Shown here in pieces: positions 22,845 through 35,000 of a DNA stretch of 64,000 nucleotides. The notes under the pieces were generated by a model. It did not search any database. It was not told where the DNA came from and was given only the letters and a program-made list of their open reading frames with translations. Within the stretch, counting starts at the first letter, position 1. Each line of letters starts with the position of its first letter. The DNA is from Owenia fusiformis. Lineage: Eukaryota; Annelida; Polychaeta; Sabellida; Oweniidae. The position numbers and the translations under genes are program-made. The DNA lies in the NCBI GenBank assembly GCA_903813345.2, contig CAIIXF020000001.1, forward strand, positions 53,027,885 through 53,091,884, written 5' to 3'.

Positions 22845-23803
22845 AATTACAGCCACTCTTTGCCCTAATTGACCCAAGATAATCTAATGCAAACAAGTAT
22901 GTCATTTCGTACCCTTATAACAACAAACAATGCATTTCTACATGCTTCACATGCACTGTGGTGGAACTCAATATGTCACAGCCTAGAAGGTACAATTTTT
23001 ATTTTCCCATGATTTCACGAGATGTAGGCAGAAACTGCATAAACAGGACTTTTAATCACTCTATTTACATAACAATAGCGAAGAATTATTTTGATTATTC
23101 TGGCATCTTGTGAACTATTCATTCCCAAATGATTAGTTGACACACGTTTGTGCCAAAAAGATCATGAAGATTCTGCCTTTATCTCGTAAAATAATGGAGA
23201 AGAAAAATCGCACCTTCGAGGCTGCGACATTTTATTACCATAACATATAAATTATCATTAACAATTTGAATAGTTCCACCACAATGATATGGTAATAGAT
23301 AAAGATATATAAGTTAGTTGTATTGTTCACCCACCCTGTACAATTTCACTTAAAATGAGATTCTTTTGTCTTTTGCAGAATTAAGGATCATGCATTATTT
23401 TCAAATAACGCAATGAATAATCTACAAAGCACCAAACCGACCAAATAATTGTCCAGTCTAACCCAGTCACAATCAAAGGTGATTTTTCTTAATTTTCATT
23501 TATATGGCCATAGTATATAAGGACCTAATAGGCCACATGTTTTGCTACTGTGTACCAGACTGTACATTAAGAAGAGTGATGGTACAGTGAAGCTCTATCA
23601 CAGTATACCATGACACAAACTTTGATAAATCGTTCATATGTAGAGTCACTGCACATCAACAAAACAACCTTAAACTAAAACAAAACAATGAAAAGTAGGC
23701 TTTTAACACAAAACAATAATAAATATTCAATCCAAAAGTTATTCCTATGGCTTCGTGATTTATGAAGCTTTATTAATTATTACTAAGAAACCATAGTTCA
23801 ACT

Positions 23804-24257
23804 CAATTACCCAAATGCGAGTAGGTAGTTACCAGTTTCACCACCAGGTGGCTGATTCAGGTCAATTAACATGGCAGGTATACAGTGAAAAAAATAAGAA
23901 AGTTCCCTTAAACTTGAATATTATCAATTTAAGTGGCTCAGTTTTCATATAACCCTTATGTGCCTGATACTTATACTAATGAAAATATGTTCAGTAAAGC
24001 AAAATATTATCTGTCCACTAAAAGAAAAGATATTTCATTTTTTGTGATTTTATAGCATGGAGTCTATGGGGAATCTCCCCGAGCTAGAAGTCACATTTTC
24101 AAAGAAAATTAATTTTTCAAAGTTGATAAACACTTTTTAAAACCACATTTCTAGATGCAATTTTACATGTAGATTTTAAAGATGATATTATTTTGACTGA
24201 ATTCTGAATTTTTAATGACGTAAATCAAGATTATTTCTACTCGCATCTGGGTTATTC
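23804..24257. mobile_element. ~450 bp TIR element with a CCACCAGGTGGC core near one end
   Basis: Left end AATTACCCAAATGCGAGTAG, right end is the reverse complement of AATAACCCAGATGCGAGTAG. The palindromic CCACCAGGTGGC is at 23841-23852. A second, partial copy sits at 53690-53767 beside NFI exon 2. No ORF. Confidence 0.8.
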
Positions 24258-24806
24258 AGAGTGCTTAAAAATGACACCCAATGGTCTGTAATAATCACAG
24301 AAGGGCAACATCAAATTAAGCCTTTCTGAGGCTCATGTGTTAGACTGTAACTACCACAGATAGGCGTTTAGGCAAGAGCTGCACAATTTGACCCAAAATA
24401 CAAGGGGTGGTCAATAAGCAACAGTTCTATAACTTTTTGATCACCCCTTATATCCTCATACATTATTTTTTATATAATCCGAACTCTTATTGATGAGTTA
24501 ATAGATAAAATCTAGAATATATAACTAGTTCATTTCTAAGCCGCATTGATTGTGTCGTCTTTCCAAGTTGAAGCTAATAAAATTTCATTTTTCACACTTC
24601 AATACCAACCATATTTTAGTTGTCATATATATAGTCTTTACAAAGTTAGGATTTTAATTAATATGGTACTAATTAATAATTAAGTAGTATAACTATGGTA
24701 TACACTGATACAATGTTATTGCAAATAACAAATATGTATTTTCAATACATTTGCTATATCTTTAAATTCATGGAAAAATCATTAGCACAAAACGAGATCC
24801 CTTTAT

Positions 24807-24890
24807 TTGAGTGACTGTATGTCACTTGAGTGACAGTTTGTCACTTGAGTGATGGTGTGTCACTTGAGTGATGGTATGTCACTTGAGTTC
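24807..24890. repeat. 19-bp tandem array with TCAAGTG sites
   Basis: Four consecutive units of TTGAGTGAYNGTNTGTCAC plus a partial fifth. Each junction forms CACTTGA, the reverse of TCAAGTG, which is the preferred site of NK2-class homeodomain factors. Confidence 0.85.
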
Positions 24891-27403
24891 ACTGTTCATA
24901 TTTATATTATATATTTACAATCATTCCCACCCATTGTCACTCAGTTTCCTGTAGCTAAGCAAGCTGGGATATATTCTAGTCGACTGACCATGTTCAATTC
25001 ACAGCATGCATTAGCTGCTGGCTACGATTTTTTATCTAGCAGCGGTAGTTATTTTCCATGATTTTTTATAACTGAAGGCATAGTTATTTACAGTTAATGA
25101 CTGCACTTCAATCTGAACTCAGCAGTATATATGTTTTTCCCACATCAATAACCATCTCCATTTCAAGTATGTTCGTCTAGTTTTGTACTCCTCGTTGGTG
25201 AATCATTGCTGTCTCGACTGCGTATCTCTTCCACGAGTGGATGGACTATATTCAGGTGCACCGGAATAAAACTCCTTACTGTTGAAACAAAATCCACAGA
25301 GAGATGCTATTATCATGTGCTGTAGGAGAACAGTGTATTTTTGGTATAACTATTGATCAGAACCCTCATAGCGCTTGGCGTACACTACAAATGAACAACA
25401 AATCAAAACTAAATCACTACACTATTGCTACACACCATTGGCACACCTGGACAATCTTTCGTAATGCTTGCTTGTATTTATACAAAGTAGCATGATGCTC
25501 TATAGGATAAAACCATCAATTCTAAGATGTTTTCAGTTCTTTGAGATCTTTCCAAATCCATTTCCATAAATATAATACTCCATTTTTTTTCAACCATTTT
25601 TTTTATTTGCCTTATTAATCAGAATATGTGGTATCTAATACCAATCGCCTGTATGTTCATGGGTCTGATTGTCCAGATTTGCCTCCTCACCCTCTAGCAT
25701 GCATTGTATAAGCCACAACAACTCTGGTAACATATCTACGCCTAACATTTCCCAGTTCCAAAATGAAGCAAAAATCAAAAAGCTAAAAACCATCACACTA
25801 AACAACAATTATCATGAAGAAAAAAAATATATACATGTCGAGTGACTTAAAAAAAATCCCCGAGCCAACCCAAAAATACATAATTATAATTTTCCTGCCA
25901 GATTTCCTGAATATGAAAGGTTTCAGGAATTACATGCTACTCCTTAAAATTTTGATAAGCAATTTGAAAAGAGACAAACATACTCCCTAAAATTATAGCT
26001 TTCCACCTAATATTATCCCAATGACAACACATATACTATACAGCTAAAATACAACAAAGCATAAAAATATAGATGAATATTTGGCGCAGATATATTACCA
26101 GAATGTGCATATTGTGAAATAGGAACAAGGTCTAAACTAAACATAAGTCAAAGCGTAAAACACAAGCAAAGCCATCTAATCTAATATTTTTACACAAAAG
26201 CTTCTGATCTTTTCATTGTTCACTTGATATCATTTATTTAATCAAAATAGGCATATATACTGTACAAAGAGGTATACTTAAAGTTCTATAATATATATTA
26301 TACATACATTTTATCAATTTTATATTTTTACATATTAGTTAATGTGTTAGTTCACAGTAAAGTTAAAGATGATACATTACAAAAGTACCGTATTTACATA
26401 TATGTATATTAAGACACTGTGCATATCTGAACATGAATAAACTCCCTCAACCTCAGCAGCTTTGACACATCGTTTTTGTACATAAACAATAATTCGCTCC
26501 CCAACATTAATCTGTTACACACATACACATTGTATGTACTGTACATTGCAATGATTCCTTGTTCTCAATTAACCATATTTTGACATTTTTGTGCTTATCT
26601 CAAGAATTGAATGTGTCAAAGCTTCCGTGGGTTTCAGGATTATTCTGTCTTATAAAGACCAACATGCACCATAAGCAAGCATTCAAGCAGTGGACACAAC
26701 AACTAGAGTGCAGAAAAGTTTATTTTACAGCCAATCCGGAGAACAGTCAGGGACTTCATTAGCCACAAGCAACAGGCTTCTGATCAAATCAGATCAGATC
26801 TCAAGTAGCTTAATTTTACCAAAATTCCTTGTTGTTTTGAGGAATTTTGCTACTGTTTTCACGAGAAAACTTTATTTTCCCAATAATTCTGCCAGTTTTC
26901 TTTTTTGTGTGTTATCAGAAATTTTAATAAAATACCTGACAATAAAAAAATGCTGACTTTCAAGAAAATATTTACATTACATACATAAGCCGTGTTCATC
27001 AAAAAAGACAAGCTAAGATGTAATCTGTGCACAACTGTAGTAAAACAAATGAATTTCATGAAATAACCATGAAATTCAATTTACAAATACAGGAAATAAT
27101 TTCAATTTTCTATTAGTAAGTTATCCTTCCTGCTCACAGTTAACATACATGAAACAGACTAGAATGTTATATAAGCTAGATGTACATCGAATAAGTGCAT
27201 AGATAATAGTGGTTTATAAGCACGAGTTACATATATACATACATACATATGATAGGGGCTCAGTCAAATGCACAACCCTATATGATCCCCTACCAATTCA
27301 TATGGGTGAATTTCTGTGGCCATGCACTAGACTGGGCAATGTATGTATGCAGAGTATAATGAAACATAGAGCTATGCAACAGTACAAGGAGCACAAACAT
27401 ACA
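24891..27403. other. Intergenic sequence, possibly NFI 3' UTR
   Basis: No coding signal. NFI genes in vertebrates have very long 3' UTRs and this lies downstream of the NFI stop, so transcription from the minus strand is possible, but nothing in the sequence shows it. Confidence 0.35.
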
Positions 27404-27607
27404 CAGTGATCTCCCCAGGAATTCTTTCTCAGGTGGGTGCAAAATTCTCATTTCTCATTTCTCCAAAATTGGTCAAATTATGCCAATCTTTAATGATTTT
27501 TCTCATTTTCAAGTGAATGCAAATGAATTTTCAGGTGGGTGCAAGGCTGTTTTCAAAATCTCAGGTGGGTGCTGCGCCCACTTGCTTTAATGCTGGGGAG
27601 ACCACTG
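27404..27607. mobile_element. hAT-like MITE, CAGTGNTCTCCCCAG family
   Basis: Left AGTGATCTCCCCAG, right CTGGGGAGACCACT. ATACACA occurs directly outside or overlapping both ends, compatible with the 8-bp target duplication of hAT elements. The interior repeats TCAGGTGGGTGC three times. Confidence 0.8.
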
Positions 27608-27718
27608 ATACACAATTATGTCTCATGCTGGAAGCCAATGATTTGATCTGACACCTAATAGCAAATAACAGATCTACAGCCACTATGATGAGTGAAAACG
27701 CCGCACAATAATCCTATA

Positions 27719-27857
27719 CAGTAAAACCTGTCTAAAGCATCATAATGGAGCTATCAAATCAGATCACATCTAAATAGGAACCGCTTCTGTTGTAAAAGTC
27801 CCTGTGTACCAAAGGCTTCAAAAATTGTTTGATGTGTTGGTTTGACAGGTTTTACTA
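27719..27857. mobile_element. Short TIR element, CAGTRAAACCTGT family, copy in NFI 3' flank
   Basis: CAGTAAAACCTGTCT at the left after TA, GACAGGTTTTACTA at the right with the last base changed. Interior diverged from the other copies. Confidence 0.75.
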
Positions 27858-28528
27858 AATAAGTCTGTGGGTGCTTGGTGCTATCGTACTAAGTTAAGTG
27901 CAAAACCCAAGGAATGTATGGCTTATTAAATAATTGATTCATGTAACTGAACGTAGGGGTTGCCACATTTCCTCGGGCTCAGCACTTGCCAGTATAAGCT
28001 TTACAAGATCAAAGCATTTGAAATAAACCATGCACAATGTTGCTTTTAAGATATGAACTGAGTTGTGAGCACATACTCAATGTTAAAGTGTTCAAACAGT
28101 TAATACACTCAATGTTCATATAGTAATCTGCACACTCGTAGTATTCTCAATATTCAAATGAGGTAGATTTGCAGATTATTTAATGTGCTCTGTGTTCAAA
28201 TGAGATGAAAATGCTCACACATATAGCAAGCTGAATGACACTCAGTGAAACAATGAGGAATAGTAAGTACTCATTGGTATGTTAAGGAAGGCAGAGTGGA
28301 ATGACTGACCAGGCTCATCAATTTTACATGTAGGCTTCATTAAATGATGTCACACTGTCCATATGTTGACTGCATCTCATTATATCAATGCCCATGATAC
28401 CAAAGAGCGCTTAAGAGGCACTCTATAAAGAGCCTAAAGTACAAAATGCCTTGGAGTAGTGAGCCTAAGTATAATGAACAAAATTCATCCCACCTGACCT
28501 CCCTTAACAGGCTGATTAGACAAGTCTA

Positions 28529-29089
28529 CTATGTAGTAGAGAGACTAGATGGACTAGTACTACAATGTGGACTAGTATTACTACAATGTGGACTAGTTCT
28601 GCAAGGCAGACTAGTGCTGCAATGTGGACTAGTACTGAAATGTGTACTAGTACTACAATGTGGACTAGTACTGCAAGGTAAACTAGTACCATAATATGGA
28701 CTAGCGTTGCAAGGTAGACTAGTACTACAATGTGGACTAGTACTACTACAATGTGGACTAGTATTACTACACTCATTGGTACAGAGAGGTGTAAGGGTAT
28801 GAGGTGTTACACAAGTCCTGCCACCAAAACATATCCAATGCAACAAAAACTTATTATTACCATCATTCAGCAGTGTCCCATCTTCACTCCCTGAACCTGG
28901 AGGGTACGTCATCAGATTGTAGTCAAAAGAATCATCCAACGGCACCATGGGGGTGGTAAAACGGGGTATGGGAGTTGAGCGGGGGGTTGTTCTTGGGGTG
29001 GCAACGGGGGAAGACAGGAGACTAAATGTTGTGGGACTGATCATCCCACTAAGGCCACTGATTGGACTGATGCTAGGGTAGGTAAACAT
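28529..29089 (-). CDS. NFI: NFI last coding exon (end uncertain)
   Basis: Acceptor gtttcag before an ATG codon. [40 protein letters not shown] and [13 protein letters not shown] are convincing coding sequence. After LLNDG there is a possible donor (GATG|gtaata; exon end 28861). Read on, the frame passes [11 protein letters not shown] and then a tandem TSPHCS repeat to TAG 28529-28531. Which end is used cannot be decided from sequence; no better downstream exon was found. Confidence 0.75.
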   Translation of the reverse strand: MFTYPSISPISGLSGMISPTTFSLLSSPVATPRTTPRSTPIPRFTTPMVPLDDSFDYNLMTYPPGSGSEDGTLLNDGNNKFLLHWICFGGRTCVTPHTLTPLCTNECSNTSPHCSSTSPHCSTSLPCNASPYYGTSLPCSTSPHCSTSTHFSTSPHCSTSLPCRTSPHCSNTSPHCSTSPSSLSTT

Positions 29090-32000
29090 CTGAAACAAAA
29101 TATTGTAAGAATTCTTGAACACCGTGTAACATAATATGACTGACCTCAAGTCCAGTAAAGTGTAATAAATTCATGTAGGTACACAATAAAGTGAAACGAT
29201 GATCATTACATATCCTGTTTTTAAATCTGAATCAGCACATCTATTTGCAACTATTCATATGCGTCACTCTGTACTCTTTGGTTGTTTCCTTGAAAAGCCA
29301 TATAGGCCTACTGTGCATGACACAAAATAGTAGGAATTGGTATTTATGCAAGATTCTAACAAACGAGAAACTTCTCAACAAAATACACAACTCCAGAACT
29401 TTATTACAAACCATACAACAAATATGTCATGCCAAGTAAAAGAGTGCAACATACCCAAGACCCTGTTGATGTAGTTACCTGGGGACCCTGTGGGTGAATG
29501 TGGGTAAAGGCGTGCTCCCCTGGGCGACTCCCTAGCAATGAGAATGGACTAGACATGATAGCACGACTTACAGGTGGTGTAGTTGGAGTAGATGACGTGC
29601 TACTAGAATTGCTTGTACCTGAAAAACAAAAAATGATGATTTAAATAATTTTTTCTGACTTAAACAAAACAAAAGGATTTAAGATGCTGCTAGATAGAAA
29701 GCAAAGTGGCGATTGAAGCGGAGCATTAGTGATGTGAAAAAAATCTTGTTTAATATAATATGCATTTGTAATGATATTGTATATTGTATAAATAAAATGA
29801 TATAATACTTTATATCTGTTGCCAAGCTCTACATGCTGTCTTCATACTTGAGATGCAAATACTGTTTCATTGTAATTATCGCTCAACATGGGATAGCTTG
29901 TCTGTATATGCAGTGGCCTTCAATTAGCCCAGGGGGTTTATAAACACAGTCCCTAGAAAGCCTCAACTTAAGACGATCCTCAATTTTTTACATGGACCAA
30001 GCAAGGTTTTATTGGGGCTGTGTGCTATTGCTACTGGTACTGGCAATATGCACATCTCTGCTCAAAATAATTTTATCTTATTTATTTATGGTCCTCTCCT
30101 TCCACTACTAACTTCTATCAGAGCTGTATATCATGGCATAGGGTACTTAAATGCGAGATGCTAGACTATTTGCAATTTAAACACGGCCATTGTAACATTC
30201 CTTGCACTAACCTGTAGCTGTTATTGCTGCGGATGTAGACATGCTAGTGGGTGGGGAGCTGCTAGCTACCACTGTCTGGCCACCATCCGATGTACGAATT
30301 ATCGCCACTGGTCGGGCCACAGGAGGCGGTGGAGGTGGGGGAAGCATCCCAGGTGTGAAAAATTGTGGTAGCTTTGTCGGACTCTTTAATGTAGGGGTTG
30401 ATGGATTTGACTGAATTCAAAAATAAAAAAAAATTATTTAATTACAATTATAGAGTTAAATATCTTATTTTTGCATTTCACTTATAGGCCAAATGTCTGA
30501 TCAACATTTTGGTACTTTCGGCTGAAACATCAATATTCAGCTTAATCCAGAGCTTGCTTTTTAAATCCTATTAAGTATGCCACAGTATGTAATGAATTGT
30601 AAAATATTATTATGAAATATAATGATTACACTTAGGTGATCTTGTCATGTCAGTCTACATATTAATGTCAACTGTCATAACCATTATTTAACTGTTTTAA
30701 CAACTATTTATACTTATAATAAGCAATAACTAAAACTCAGCACTAAAACATATAATACTGTTATAAGAAGCAAAGCATAATCCAACATATTCATCTCAAA
30801 ACTTCTCATTCAAAATTATTTACCAAATAATATGTAATTTATTAAAAATTGAATGGTTTTTGATTTTTACATGTTAAGTACAATTAAAAAATACAAGCAT
30901 ATAAATATTAAGCTTAGCATAAAGGATCATTCTAACATATCGAAAGTATCCATAAAGTAACATGGTATTCAATTCATACAAATGTACATTTGAAAATTTG
31001 AAACCAATGTGTGTGGGCTGTAGTTTATAAACTCATTTAGCAATTTATCATCTTTCAATTGTTTCTATAAGCATTATATTCTTTGGGATTAATTTTCTCT
31101 TTATCATGGCTTCTATTTGGGTAGTGTTAGGCAAGGTCTAGAATATCCATTTATCATTATAGATGGAATGTCATTATTACGGAAACTATGACGTGAATAT
31201 ATATATAACTGAGCATGATACCAATTTGAGCACATTAGCACAACTTATTCCTACTATCAGTTTTTTCTTAAAAAAATAAATTCGGACCATCTTCGAATCC
31301 CAAGGTGGTTATAACACAAGTTGAAGTTGGAGTAACTGAAACCTTTTAAATCAAGATGAATTCAGACCCCAAATCTTGAAAACATCTATGACTGAAAAAG
31401 AAGGTGAGTCAAACGCAGTATAATACAATATATGTATTGAATGTGAATATCAGGTAACTGTGTGGATACTTTCTTCTACCCATTGGTAACAGCCTGGACA
31501 TGAAAAGACGGTCTGGAAACTCCAATAATGTTTGTGTTTTTCCCGACTTTGAATGGCAAAATAATGGTATAATCAATCAAATAGTGAAACTTTTTCGACT
31601 GTTTCAAATCAATTTCAATAAGGCAAAATAATGGTATAATCAATCAAATAATGTGAAATAAATATTTGAGAGTTTCCAATCCCTTTCTCAAAGTCCCTGG
31701 TAACATTCAGCAGAAGCGGCAGTTGATGTGCGTTACCATAGTGTGTTACCTGCTGAGCATTTTGGGCCTCCTGACATACCAGAGTGACGAAGTCAGACAG
31801 CGCATCGCCACCTGGGGCCTGCTGGTACTTCATCTCACGTCCATTTTCATCCAAACCCGTGGAGGAGGGTGCACCTGTAGGAGTAGAAAAATCCCTTTTT
31901 AGACAATATTTTCAAGTATTTCGACAGTAAATTATCACATAAGTGTTACAATTTATCAGACGTTGACAACCAATCACAAAAAACTATAACACACCACTTC

Positions 32001-35000
32001 TTTGATGGCGACATAAAAATGCCAAATTATCTACATATTTCACATACGTAGAATTAAGTTAACTGTTTATTGTTCTTATGTGGACACTCTGTCCATAACA
32101 TCAATGCCTTGGGTGAAAGTTTAACAGACAAATTACAATGGTAAAGCTTAACCTGAGAGAATAGATCATTTAATATTTAAGAACTCGTCTGTGAATATCG
32201 TATGCTTGTACTCTGTGCATTACATGTACTCTCTGATGGGCTTTGCGATGTCCTTGATTTTGGTCATCATATTTTTTTAAAGTCAACACAAATCCCTGTT
32301 GAACAGATACTGATCAATAATTTGATCCACAGTCTTTACTAAGAGCTGTTTTTATTTTCTTGTAATTATTTGTGTTTCGATTTTTTCAGATTTTTCTAAT
32401 GCTAAAAATAAATGAAAATTCAGAAAAATGTTGAAATGTGTTTTCAAGTACAATGCAAATGTATCAGATGCTGGCACAGTTTTGCCGGAAGTTTGCAAGA
32501 AGTAACTTTTGGCAATGCAGTATGTTAGAGTAACCTAGTAGGTGTAAGAAAATATAAGGTGATGGCCTTTAAAGTGGTAAAAACAATTTTCACGGCCGAA
32601 TTGGACGTCAATTCCTGCGATTTCAGGGGGTACTATAAGACTATTTCATAACATAAAGGATATAGTTGCTATTGTTCTGCTTTCTACAGCACACATTACT
32701 AGTCCAAAGATGAATAATATCCTAAAGTTATAGGCCGATATCTGTATTAGTCTCAGAAATATTGCAATTAATAGGAAAAAAATACGCAATTTTAGTCATT
32801 TTTAAGTCTCACGTATCTTATATTTGTAGCTTCCAGCAAAAGATGGCAGCTTGAATAGCTCAAAATTGTTTCCTAAAAACTAATTCAAGCGTTGTTTGAT
32901 ATTGTAATACAATTATAATAATGATAATGTACTATTTATGATTTTTAATATGACTTTATAGTACCCTACCCCTGGAAAGTGGGCGTGGTCAATGTTATCA
33001 TTTTGCAGCATACAATTAAAAACTTGTATTGATAGAAAGCAAATCAATGCATATAAAACATCTTCACTTGTTACTTCACAATGTAATTCATTTATTATTA
33101 AAATATAGGACTCTACATATTTTATATATACAATTTCAATTTTGTACAATGTATCATAATGAAATCTAATAGACTGTTTCAATTTACAAACTTTTTCTCA
33201 GATCACCCTTACCTTTTGACAAAATGATCTACTATATGACCAATAGCCACAAAAAATAGCAGAACTGATCAACGTTTAAACCCCCCCCCCCTTACCCCTA
33301 TGTTTGTTTTGTATGGGGTCCGCCACAATGCAACAAGTCCATTTTCAGTGCTTACTATCACATGGAATATAAGTCACAATGTTTCCACAATATCTGGACA
33401 ATGAGATAGTGCCATTAAGAATATGTATGCCCAGATTGAAGATCATGGTGTAAATGCTTGCCGATCTATCGGCTTTCAAAAATGAGGAAAGCTGTCTTGA
33501 GTGCCGTTTCAACTAATTTTGAATTAAAAGTGCTACTTATGAATTTTTTTCTCAACAACTGTGATTTGGTTAGAGTCCAAACACAGGATATCAAGACATA
33601 GTGCTACCAAATTCTGGTATTGAAAATTTCAGAGCTCTAGATCAAGTATTCATATCTGCATGGACTCTTAAAAAAACCAAAAGACACAAAATGCAGTCAG
33701 ATATATTTGTATCCATGAGTGGATATAATTGATATTTTTGAAAAAAAAAATTTATCCCATGGGAAATCATCATCAGCGAAAAAATGTGAAAAATATAATT
33801 CGAGAAAAAATTTGAAAAAATAATTGAAAAAAAATTGTGAAAAAATGTTGAAATTTTTTAAAAATATTTTTGAAAATAATTAAAAAAGGTAAAAAGAACT
33901 TTTTTTTTGAAAAAATTCGAAACCATGGAATATCACTTTTCAAACCACCAAATATCACTTTTTAAGACGTGATATTCGATAGTTTAAAAGTGATATTCGA
34001 TGGTTTGTGAATTTTTTGCTAAAATATTATAACTTGATCCACATATCAAATATATCTTCATGTGATATTCGATCTATATCCTTGCAACCATGGGATTATC
34101 ACTGTTATTCCATAGTTAGCATGATATTCATAGGATAACATGTGAAAATAAAAACGGTATTTTTGTAATCAGTGGTAAAATATGATATTTTTGACAAATT
34201 TTCACTTAACCATAGCATACGGTTTTTTAGCCATGACATACGGCGCCGTATGCGATGGTTTATGGATTTTTGCTACTTCAGACTCAAAACGAGGCTAAGT
34301 GTCATTATCGCCGGATCATTTGAAAAATTCGAATTAAATCACTTAATTTCCGACGATTCTGATGATGACTTTAACTATGGAATAAAAAGAACATCCTATG
34401 ATTTACTCGTGATATGATTTTAATCCACTCATGGATATTGATATCTGCACTCTCTCGCTACGCTCGCTCGTGCAGATGATCATATCCATTCGTGGATAAA
34501 AATCATATCACTCATAAATCATAGGATATCCTATATATATGCTTAAGACCAAAAAACCTATAAAGAATGTTATTATTGAATACTGAGAATACATTGTTTT
34601 TACATTACGGAGCTTTATTTCTACCTGAAAGCATTTTGGAACATATCTCTTGCTTAAATATTTCATGCAATGTTACTTTCAAAAACTTTCTTAGAACAAT
34701 TAGTCCATCCTATACTTTCACATGTTATTCTCCATTTCGTTTTTAAAAATTGTGGGAGCTTTAAACTCTAGAAGAGCTTAATTACCAATTATACCATGCA
34801 CCCTCTTTGCCCTCCGTCGCATTTTTCTTAGAATGGCCAGGCATATTTCAAATTGAAGAGTAAAGTCAGTTAAAGTGATATATAGCTGTATATAACAACT
34901 TTCACTTGATACTGTGATGTCAAGCTTAAGCATTCAAACAGTGTATTTTGTCCCAAGATACAATAAAGTACTGATTTCATTTATTTATCAATTCAGATGC

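Noticed and set aside
28446-28776. Plus-strand and alternate minus-strand open frames over the ACTAGT minisatellite (LVLQCG and VLVHIV repeats)
   Set aside because: They are by-products of an 18-bp repeat that is open in several frames; only the minus frame continuous with NFI exon 11 has independent coding support.
33773-33958. Minus-strand frame rich in Phe and Ile
   Set aside because: Homopolymer A/T sequence translated; not a protein.
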